Below are positions 1 to 5,673 of a DNA stretch of 7,420 nt, in pieces. The stretch is taken from contig JAAXVQ010000092.1 of NCBI GenBank assembly GCA_013335425.1, positions 1 through 7,420 on the forward strand, read 5' to 3'. How positions within the stretch are numbered: position 1 is the first letter of the stretch; the number at the start of each line of letters is the position of its first letter. The stretch comes from Candidatus Firestoneibacteriota bacterium. Its GTDB lineage: Bacteria; Oederibacteriota; JAAXVQ01. A program made the position numbers and the translations under genes. Under the pieces are notes generated by a model. It worked only from the letters and a program-made list of their open reading frames with translations, had not been told where the DNA came from and did not search any database.

Positions 1-879
1 CGGTTCAACCGCCGCCGGCCGGAATGCGGGTTTGGTTTTCTCAAATTTTTCCGGTGCGGCCGGGAAGTCCGCCGCGGGCGGAGTGTTGATCTTGATTTTG
101 GGACGATCCAAGACGGCCGCCGAAGACGTCTTGGACACCGGCAAAGCGGCAGAAACGCCGGCCTCGTCCTTAGTTTTCTTCTTTACCGGCGCATATTGCA
201 GGGGCAACGTGGCGGGTTTGGCAGTCGTAATCCCGTTCATGGTTTTACGGATGGAATTTAGAATATACGGCTCGATCTCCAGCAAGTAGATCGAAAGGAT
301 AAACAGCGTGCCGCAAAGGATATACGTGCCCACGGTGGAAAAAATCGCCACGCACAGATGCACCAAACCCTGCGCGGGAAATCCGCCCAAGGGCATGTCG
401 GCCGAACCCCAGAGGCGCAAACCCGCCGGCAGGCCGCCCCAAAAACGCCGGGCGTTTTCCCCGGCATAAAACGAAGACACCGGGTCAAAATTCAAAGGTG
501 AGGAAAAAATCAGATTGGCCAACATCATCAGGGTGAGCAGGGCCAGTCCCAGCCCGGCCAACTTGGGGCCGGGATTCTCCCAGCTTTTTTCCTTAAAGAC
601 CCAAAAACCAACTCCCAACATCAGCAGGGGCAGGACATAAAACACGAAACCCAGCAGCGCAAACCCCAAACGAAAAAGCACTTCCCCGGCGGGCCCCAAG
701 GCATTGGAGTCCGCCGCATGCGGCCAGACCGCCGCCAACAACAGCAGGCTGCCTGCCCACCAGGCGATGCCCAGCACTTCGTTCCGCCGTTTGCCGGTGA
801 ATATCTCCCGTAAAATCCGGCGTCCGGGAGTCCGGGGTTCAGGCGTGGTTTTCTTTATGCGGGCATACAATCGAAACAT
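1..879 (-). CDS. ftsK: DNA translocase FtsK, N-terminal part (3' end beyond window)
   Basis: The minus strand is open for 293 codons from the ATG at 879 to the window edge, with no stop, so the C-terminal motor lies outside. FtsK anchors at the division septum and pumps DNA to clear the chromosome terminus. The visible part fits its membrane domain. A basic N-terminus (residues 1-33) is followed by hydrophobic segments at about 36-52, 67-93, 106-125 and 172-200. The second carries the family pattern LGPAGEVLFRLGFALLGF, then a Pro-Leu-Leu stretch. From about 214 a Lys/Pro/Ala-rich sequence resembles the linker before the ATPase. I chose ATG 879 because AAGGA lies 4 bases upstream; an in-frame ATG at 900 lacks a good ribosome-binding site. 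It follows RNase J after 81 bases and is probably co-transcribed. No Walker motifs are visible, so identity rests on the membrane-domain pattern and topology. Confidence 0.85.
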   Translation of the reverse strand, partial: MFRLYARIKKTTPEPRTPGRRILREIFTGKRRNEVLGIAWWAGSLLLLAAVWPHAADSNALGPAGEVLFRLGFALLGFVFYVLPLLMLGVGFWVFKEKSWENPGPKLAGLGLALLTLMMLANLIFSSPLNFDPVSSFYAGENARRFWGGLPAGLRLWGSADMPLGGFPAQGLVHLCVAIFSTVGTYILCGTLFILSIYLLEIEPYILNSIRKTMNGITTAKPATLPLQYAPVKKKTKDEAGVSAALPVSKTSSAAVLDRPKIKINTPPAADFPAAPEKFEKTKPAFRPAAVEP

Positions 880-939
880 GGGTTCCTTAGAGAAAAGCAT
901 ACGGACCCGGCCGGATTGGTCTCCCCGGACTGTGCCCGC

Positions 940-958
940 GCGGGAATTAATGACCCGC
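940..958 (-). other. Small hairpin in the rnj-ftsK gap
   Basis: A perfect 5-bp inverted repeat (GCGGG / CCCGC) encloses a 9-base AT-rich loop immediately after the RNase J stop codon. No T-run follows it, so it does not look like an intrinsic terminator. It could slow 3' exonucleases or be chance in GC-rich DNA. The rest of the 81-base gap shows no promoter that I can recognise, which favours co-transcription of ftsK with the RNase J gene. Confidence 0.25.
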
Positions 959-960
959 CC

Positions 961-2655
961 TTAAACTTCCACGATCACCGGTATGATCATGGGAAAACGC
1001 ATGATCTCCCGCTTGAAATATTTTTTCATGGCGCTGCGCGTGATGTCCTGCAGCATCGGGGCTTCGGCAATACCTTCCACCGAAACCTCGGCCAAAACTT
1101 CGCGCAAGGCAAGTTTGGCGCCTTCCATCAAGCGCGCGGTTTCGGGTTCGTCGGCAATACCGCGCGGCGTGAAATCCGGACCTGTCACCAGCTCGCCGGT
1201 GCGGCGGTCCAAACCCATAACCACAATAAGCATGCCGTCCTGCGCCAAGTGCTGGCGGTCGCGCAGCACCACATGCCCGACGTCGCCGACACCCTTGCCG
1301 TCCACCAAAACATTGCCGGCAATCACTTTGCCAGAGCGTTTGAGCCCGGCCCGGGAGAGCACCGCGCAATCGCCGTTCTCGAGAATTAATATCCGTTCCC
1401 GCGGCAATCCCAAAGCATGCGCCAATTCCGCGTGGTGCCACAAGTGGCGGGCTTCGCCGTGCACGGGGATAAAATGCTTCGGCCGCACCACGTTGTGCAA
1501 AACCTTCAATTCTTCCTGGGCCGCATGCCCCGAAACGTGGATTTCACTCACACGTTCGTAATGGACCCTGCACCCCAGGCGAAAAAAATGATTGATCATG
1601 CTGCCGATGCGCCGTTCATTGCCCGGAATGGTGCGGGCGGAAACAATCACCGTGTCCATGGCCTGCAGCTTCAAGTCTTGATTTTCCCCCACCGCGATGC
1701 GCGCCAGGGCCGAACGGGCTTCGCCTTGACTTCCGGTGGTGAGCACGATGCTCTTCTCCGGCGGCAGATTCATCAGGTCGTTCCATTTCAGCCAGAGATT
1801 GTCGGGAATCTGCAAATATCCGAGTTCCTGGGCGGTACGCATGTTTTTAATCATGCTCATGCCCAATACGCCCAATTTGCGCCCGTGACGCACGGCCGTG
1901 TTGATGACCTGCTGAAAACGGTGAATGTTGCTCGAAAAGCAGGCAATCAAAACGCGCCGCGGCGCATCGCGGACAATTTCGTCAAAGGCGACCCCCACCT
2001 CACGTTCCGAAAGCGTGTATCCTTCCCGGTCGGCATTGGTGGAGTCCGCCAGCAGCAAATCCACCCCACGGCGGCCGAACTCTGCGAACAAACCCAAATC
2101 CGTAATGCGCCCGTCCACCGGGGTGGGGTCCAATTTGAAATCCCCCGTATGCACGATGGTTCCCGCCGGCGTGCGGATGCCCAGGGCGATGCCGTCCACA
2201 ATTGAGTGCGCCACGGGAATGCAGGTGATTTCGAACACACCCAAGGTCAGCGTGTCTCCGCCCTTGACCTCGTGCAATTCCGTGGAATCCAAAAGGGCGT
2301 GCTCTTCCAGTTTGTTTTTCACCATGCCCAAGGTCATGCGCGTGCCGTAAATGGGCACAGGCAACTGGCGCAGGATGTACGGCAGCGCGCCCACATGGTC
2401 TTCGTGGCCGTGGGTCAGGATGATCCCTTGGACGCGTTCGACCCTTTCCCGCAAATAAGTAATGTCGGGTACGATAAAATCAATCCCCGGCTGGTCTTCG
2501 GAGGGGAAACACAAGCCGGCGTCAATCACCAAAATTTGATCGCCGCACTCGAGCGCCAGCATGTTTTTGCCGATCTCACCCAGACCGCCCAAAGGAATAA
2601 CGGTGCAGGTGTCCCGGCCTTGTTCCCCGGTCTTGGCTGCTTGCAATTCAGACAT
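961..2655 (-). CDS. rnj: Ribonuclease J
   Basis: Metallo-beta-lactamase/beta-CASP ribonuclease with 5'-3' exonuclease and endonuclease activity in mRNA decay and RNA maturation, acting in the cytoplasm. From the chosen start it has 564 residues, close to the usual 550-560. Zinc-site motifs are intact: THGHEDH (81-87), the His of VAHS (150), GDF with Asp172, the beta-CASP motif HVSGHA (373-378) and PVHGEARH (397-404). A C-terminal domain of about 110 residues follows, ending in IVEV. The frame is open upstream to 2760, but I chose ATG 2655. Its product begins directly before the conserved Pro-Leu-Gly-Gly-Leu-Gly-Glu-Ile-Gly stretch, it has AGG-rich sequence just upstream, and a strong -10 element at 2687-2692 would place the transcript start downstream of the other candidate ATG codons. 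It is separated from the peptidase gene by 148 bases and followed by ftsK. Confidence 0.96.
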   Translation of the reverse strand: MSELQAAKTGEQGRDTCTVIPLGGLGEIGKNMLALECGDQILVIDAGLCFPSEDQPGIDFIVPDITYLRERVERVQGIILTHGHEDHVGALPYILRQLPVPIYGTRMTLGMVKNKLEEHALLDSTELHEVKGGDTLTLGVFEITCIPVAHSIVDGIALGIRTPAGTIVHTGDFKLDPTPVDGRITDLGLFAEFGRRGVDLLLADSTNADREGYTLSEREVGVAFDEIVRDAPRRVLIACFSSNIHRFQQVINTAVRHGRKLGVLGMSMIKNMRTAQELGYLQIPDNLWLKWNDLMNLPPEKSIVLTTGSQGEARSALARIAVGENQDLKLQAMDTVIVSARTIPGNERRIGSMINHFFRLGCRVHYERVSEIHVSGHAAQEELKVLHNVVRPKHFIPVHGEARHLWHHAELAHALGLPRERILILENGDCAVLSRAGLKRSGKVIAGNVLVDGKGVGDVGHVVLRDRQHLAQDGMLIVVMGLDRRTGELVTGPDFTPRGIADEPETARLMEGAKLALREVLAEVSVEGIAEAPMLQDITRSAMKKYFKREIMRFPMIIPVIVEV

Positions 2656-2686
2656 TTTTCCTGCCTTGGTAGTTTTTAATTTTGTC

Positions 2687-2695
2687 ATTATAGCA
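2687..2695 (-). promoter_or_regulatory. Extended -10 promoter of the rnj-ftsK unit
   Basis: The minus strand reads TGCTATAAT here: a perfect TATAAT preceded by TG one base upstream, the extended -10 form that can work without a -35 box. No TTGACA-like box lies at 16-18 bases; that stretch is GC-rich. Transcription would start near 2680, giving a leader of about 25 bases to the ATG at 2655. The element overlaps an in-frame ATG at 2688, which therefore could not be used from this promoter. It suggests rnj and ftsK can be expressed independently of the upstream mutase-peptidase pair. Confidence 0.6.
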
Positions 2696-2803
2696 AAGAT
2701 AATCCGGGCCGGGCCAGATAAAAAACCGGGTAAAATCCTCAAGCCGGCAACAGGTCTCATCCTTAAATTAAATGACTATTTAAAGATTTTTCAGGAGCCG
2801 GTT

Positions 2804-4066
2804 TTAGAGACTTGCCGGGATCTGACGCGGCCAAACCGGGCCTGCGGCCGTGAGCGTCAAGGGGCGGGCCTGGAAAACATCACGGGCCGCTTGGCGTACT
2901 TCTTCGCGGGTCAAGCGTTCAATGGCGCGCAAGGTCGCGGTCAAACCGGGATGAGCGTGCAAATACATTTCCTGTTGAACCATGCGCCACATATGCGCCG
3001 AAGAACTTTCCAAGGAAAGCAGCAGGTTGCCCTTCATCTGTTCGCGCAAATCCGACCATTCCCGCAGGCTGATCAGACGCGTCGCGAGGTCGTGGATTTG
3101 GGCTTGAATGACTTCCACAGTTTCTTTAAGTTTGCGCGGATGGCAAGCCGCGTAAACCCCGGCGACGCCCGTATCTTGGTAAAAATCCAGGAACGAATAA
3201 ACCGAATACGCCAAAGCGCGGCGTTCGCGGACTTCAAAAAAGAGCCGTGAATTGGTGCCGCCGCCGAGCACGTTGGACAACCCCATTAAAGCCAGGCGCC
3301 GCGGATCGGAATACGGAAAACTTTGCGTGCCCAAGCACACGTGCACCTGTTCTTGTTTGCGGTCCAAAATCTCAATTTTGGATTGAACCTCCGGTACCCG
3401 TGCCCGCGCCAGGGCCGGCGACGCACCCTGCTGCGGCCAATGCGCGAAAAAACGCCCGGCCAAGGTCCGCACCTGCGCGGGATCCACGTTCCCGGCCACG
3501 GCCACCAGCATGTTCTCGGGGCGGTAATGCATTTTCCAGAACCGGATCAAATCCGCGCGCGTATGCCTTTTGACTTGGCGCCGAGCGCCGATGATCGGGC
3601 GTCCCAAAGCATGTCCCGGCCACAGCGCGCGGGCAAACACATCGTAGACGAGTTCTTCGGGTTCGTCTTCATACATGCGGATTTCTTCATAAATGACCTT
3701 CTTCTCTTTTTCCAACAGCCGGGGGGAAAAGGTGGAACGGGCCAGGATATCGGCAATCACATCCATGGCCAAACCCAGATGAGGGGCGGGAACCTTGGCA
3801 TAAAAAGCCGTACTCTCGCGGCTGGTGAAAGCGTCCAGGGAACCGCCTACGGCGTTGAGCACGCGCGAAAGCTCCCGGGTATCGCGGCGCGGCGTCCCCT
3901 GAAAAACCATATGTTCCAGCATATGGCTCAAACCGGCCTGAGCCGCATCTTCCTGTCGCGAACCCGTATTGACCACCACGCCCAGGGAAGCCGAGGTCCG
4001 CGCCGGCAGCGCCTGTACCAGCAGGGTAAACCCGTTATCCAGCGAACCGCGGAAAAACTTGTTCAT
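2804..4066 (-). CDS. M16 family zinc metallopeptidase (processing-protease-like)
   Basis: 420-residue peptidase of the M16B type (single N- and C-domain pair, the size of mitochondrial processing peptidase subunits and their bacterial homologues). The inverted zinc motif HMLEH lies at 48-52. The third ligand is Glu127 or Glu128 in EEIRMYEDEP, 75-76 residues further on as expected, so the N-domain looks catalytic. The second domain carries GGGTNSRLFFEVRERRALAYSVYS (starting at 268), the conserved block with the Arg and Tyr that help hold substrate. No signal peptide is seen, so the protein is probably cytoplasmic; the natural substrate is unknown. The ATG overlaps the stop of the mutase gene by four bases (ATGA) and no Shine-Dalgarno sequence is evident, so translation is probably coupled. 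M16B enzymes may act as homo- or heterodimers; no second M16 gene is visible here. Confidence 0.93.
   Translation of the reverse strand: MNKFFRGSLDNGFTLLVQALPARTSASLGVVVNTGSRQEDAAQAGLSHMLEHMVFQGTPRRDTRELSRVLNAVGGSLDAFTSRESTAFYAKVPAPHLGLAMDVIADILARSTFSPRLLEKEKKVIYEEIRMYEDEPEELVYDVFARALWPGHALGRPIIGARRQVKRHTRADLIRFWKMHYRPENMLVAVAGNVDPAQVRTLAGRFFAHWPQQGASPALARARVPEVQSKIEILDRKQEQVHVCLGTQSFPYSDPRRLALMGLSNVLGGGTNSRLFFEVRERRALAYSVYSFLDFYQDTGVAGVYAACHPRKLKETVEVIQAQIHDLATRLISLREWSDLREQMKGNLLLSLESSSAHMWRMVQQEMYLHAHPGLTATLRAIERLTREEVRQAARDVFQARPLTLTAAGPVWPRQIPASL
4063..4066 (-). promoter_or_regulatory. ATGA stop-start overlap coupling mutase and M16 peptidase
   Basis: The mutase TGA and the peptidase ATG share ATGA. 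The 20 bases before the peptidase ATG are GC-rich without a Shine-Dalgarno match. Translation of the peptidase therefore probably depends on ribosomes terminating on the mutase reading frame, keeping the two products in a fixed ratio. Confidence 0.7.
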
Positions 4067-5490
4067 GCGCGCCCGGAAAGCAGGGCCCTGCCGGCCGCGC
4101 CCAGGCGCTTTAAGCCTGCCGCATCGGCACCTTCCAAATAAACCCGCGCCACCGGCTCCGTGCCCGAGAGCCGGATTGCCAGCCAGGTGTGATCGTCCAA
4201 CTCATACTTGAAACCGTCGGTGGTGTCCACGCGCACGACTTTGCGTCCGGCCAGCCGTTCCGGACGGTTTCGGCTCAAGGTTTCGCGCAGGTGTTCACCC
4301 TCCGCGGTGGAGGCGAGATGTACGTTGATGCGGTCGCTCAAAATCGTCCGTCCGATCCGGCGGTAAAGCTTTTTCAAAATCTCCCCCAACGTCCGCTTTT
4401 CCCGGGCCACCAGTTCGGCCATCAGCAGGCAGGCCAAGACGCCGTCTTTTTCCGGCACGTGACCGGCGATGGTCAACCCGCCGCTCTCTTCACCCCCAGT
4501 TAAAAATCCTCCGCGGAGCATGCTTTCGCCGATATACTTGAAACCCACGGGCGTGACCTCCACCGGCAGGTTGTAAAGACCGGCCACCGCGTCCACCAGA
4601 TGGCTGGAAACCACGGACCGCACCACCCGCCCCGTCCAGCCGCGGTGTTCCACCAGCAGGTATAGGGTCAGCGCCAAAATTTGGTTCGGCGTTAAAAAGG
4701 TGCCGTCGGCATCCACCACGCCGAAACGGTCGGCATCCCCGTCCGTGCCCAGGACCAAACGCGACTTGGTCTTCTTCATCAAGGTTGCTGCTTCCTTTAG
4801 GTTGGCCGCATCGGGTTCCGGGTTGTTTCCCCCGAAAAACGCGTCGCGCCAATCATGGAGCACGGTGACCCGGCAGCCGGCTTTTTGCAAAGCCACGCTC
4901 AAATATCCGCGCCCCGCACCGAAAAGCGGATCCGCCACCAATTTGAGCCGGGCAGCGCGTAAAATCCTGCCCGGAACCATTTTCGTCAGCGCCTTAAAGT
5001 AGCTTGGTTTGGGATTAACCGTCGTAATGGCCGCCGGCGTCTGCCCGGCAGGGGCGTTCCCCGCCGTGCCGGATTCCAGGAGCTGGTTGGCCAAGCGCTC
5101 AATGGGGGCGATCTCTTCCTTGGTAGCCGGCCCCCCGTGGGCATTTGACCATTTAAAGCCCTGATAGAGGGCGGGATTGTGACTCGCGGTAAAGTTGATG
5201 CCCCCGGCCAATTTCAATTCACGAATAACCAAACTCAAGGCCGGCGTGGGTGCGGCTTCATCGGCCACATAAACGCGAATGCCTTCGGAAGAGAGCACTT
5301 TGGCCGCAAAATGCGTAAATTCCTCGGCTAAAAAGCGATAATCATGCCCCACCAAAACGCCTTGCGGCGCCAAACCTTTCGCTTTCAAGTGACGGGCCAC
5401 CGCGCGGGTCAAGGCTTCCACCCGGTCAAACGTGAAACCTTCAGCCATGATGTCGCGCCAACCCGAAGTACCGAAATGAATTTTATACAT
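4063..5490 (-). CDS. Phosphoglucomutase/phosphomannomutase family enzyme
   Basis: 475-residue alpha-D-phosphohexomutase, interconverting hexose 1- and 6-phosphates through a phosphoserine; cytoplasmic. All four domain loops are intact. TASHNP at 101-106 holds catalytic Ser103. The Mg-binding loop is DGDADR (250-255). The sugar-binding loop is GEESGG (333-338). The phosphate-binding loop is RLSGTEP (440-446). The N-terminal FGTSGWR is also typical. GEESGG and the following Pro-Glu-Lys-Asp-Gly resemble bacterial phosphoglucomutase/phosphomannomutase enzymes more than GlmM, but the choice between glucose and mannose cannot be made from sequence alone. The start is supported by AAAGGAG at 5501-5507, ten bases ahead of the ATG. 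Downstream it overlaps the M16 peptidase gene by ATGA. Upstream, 183 bases separate it from the fusion gene, which probably uses its hexose 1-phosphate product. Confidence 0.94.
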   Translation of the reverse strand: MYKIHFGTSGWRDIMAEGFTFDRVEALTRAVARHLKAKGLAPQGVLVGHDYRFLAEEFTHFAAKVLSSEGIRVYVADEAAPTPALSLVIRELKLAGGINFTASHNPALYQGFKWSNAHGGPATKEEIAPIERLANQLLESGTAGNAPAGQTPAAITTVNPKPSYFKALTKMVPGRILRAARLKLVADPLFGAGRGYLSVALQKAGCRVTVLHDWRDAFFGGNNPEPDAANLKEAATLMKKTKSRLVLGTDGDADRFGVVDADGTFLTPNQILALTLYLLVEHRGWTGRVVRSVVSSHLVDAVAGLYNLPVEVTPVGFKYIGESMLRGGFLTGGEESGGLTIAGHVPEKDGVLACLLMAELVAREKRTLGEILKKLYRRIGRTILSDRINVHLASTAEGEHLRETLSRNRPERLAGRKVVRVDTTDGFKYELDDHTWLAIRLSGTEPVARVYLEGADAAGLKRLGAAGRALLSGRA

Positions 5491-5500
5491 GACGTCTTAA

Positions 5501-5507
5501 CTCCTTT
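5501..5507 (-). promoter_or_regulatory. Strong ribosome-binding site of the mutase gene
   Basis: AAAGGAG on the minus strand with ten bases to the ATG at 5490. It is the best Shine-Dalgarno match seen in the window and fixes the start of the mutase gene. Confidence 0.75.
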
Positions 5508-5518
5508 AATGAATCACT

Positions 5519-5534
5519 CTGGGGCAAACCCCAA
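5519..5534 (-). other. GC-rich hairpin in the mutase 5' leader
   Basis: A perfect 5-bp stem TGGGG / CCCCA with a 4-base loop, extendable by one G-U pair, sits 12 bases upstream of the mutase ribosome-binding site. No T-run follows. It could be part of a folded 5' leader or a stability element. I match it to no known riboswitch, and no convincing promoter is visible in 5491-5586. Confidence 0.3.
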
Positions 5535-5586
5535 GGCATCGGACAGCTCGCCTCAAGCGGCGGGGCAGGAACGGTCTCGAGGGCCT

Positions 5587-5624
5587 AAAGAAAATAAACC
5601 GCAGGCGCTTTCACCCGTCGGTTT
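5587..5624 (-). terminator. Probable intrinsic terminator after the fusion gene
   Basis: On the minus strand, 49 bases after the fusion gene stop, a hairpin forms from AAACCG and CGGTTT (6 bp). It continues through a bulged A into CGGG / CCTG (4 bp, one G-U) around an 8-base loop. It is followed directly by ATTTTCTTT. Stem plus U-rich tail is the form of a Rho-independent terminator, although the tail is interrupted by A and C. It would separate the fusion gene from the mutase-peptidase pair, unless partial read-through links them. Confidence 0.55.
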
Positions 5625-5673
5625 TCCATCTGTAAGCTGCGCTTGCTCCGGCTGAATTCCACGCGGACGAAAC

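Noticed and set aside
32..289. Small plus-strand frame opposite ftsK
   Set aside because: The minus strand across this stretch is an open frame with a coherent FtsK membrane anchor and linker. The plus-strand frame has no supporting motif or ribosome-binding site.
245..488. Two short minus-strand frames inside ftsK
   Set aside because: They are out of frame with the 293-codon ftsK frame, which explains this sequence better through its hydrophobic segments and family pattern.
1417..2205. Plus-strand frame of 262 codons opposite RNase J
   Set aside because: It is antisense to the beta-CASP and catalytic region of a well-conserved gene and has no family motif. The same applies to the plus-strand frames at 2206-2679, 2561-3250 and 3323-4141.
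2656..2760. N-terminal extension of RNase J by 35 codons
   Set aside because: The extension lacks a ribosome-binding site at its starts, exceeds the family length, and would be upstream of the transcript start set by the extended -10 element.
2720..2805. Inverted repeat AAAACCGG / CCGGTTTT followed by six T after the M16 peptidase gene, considered as a terminator
   Set aside because: The arms are separated by 68 bases with only weak AT-rich pairing between them, so it does not form a compact terminator hairpin. The AT-rich inverted repeat within that loop (about 2762-2786) is also too weak alone.
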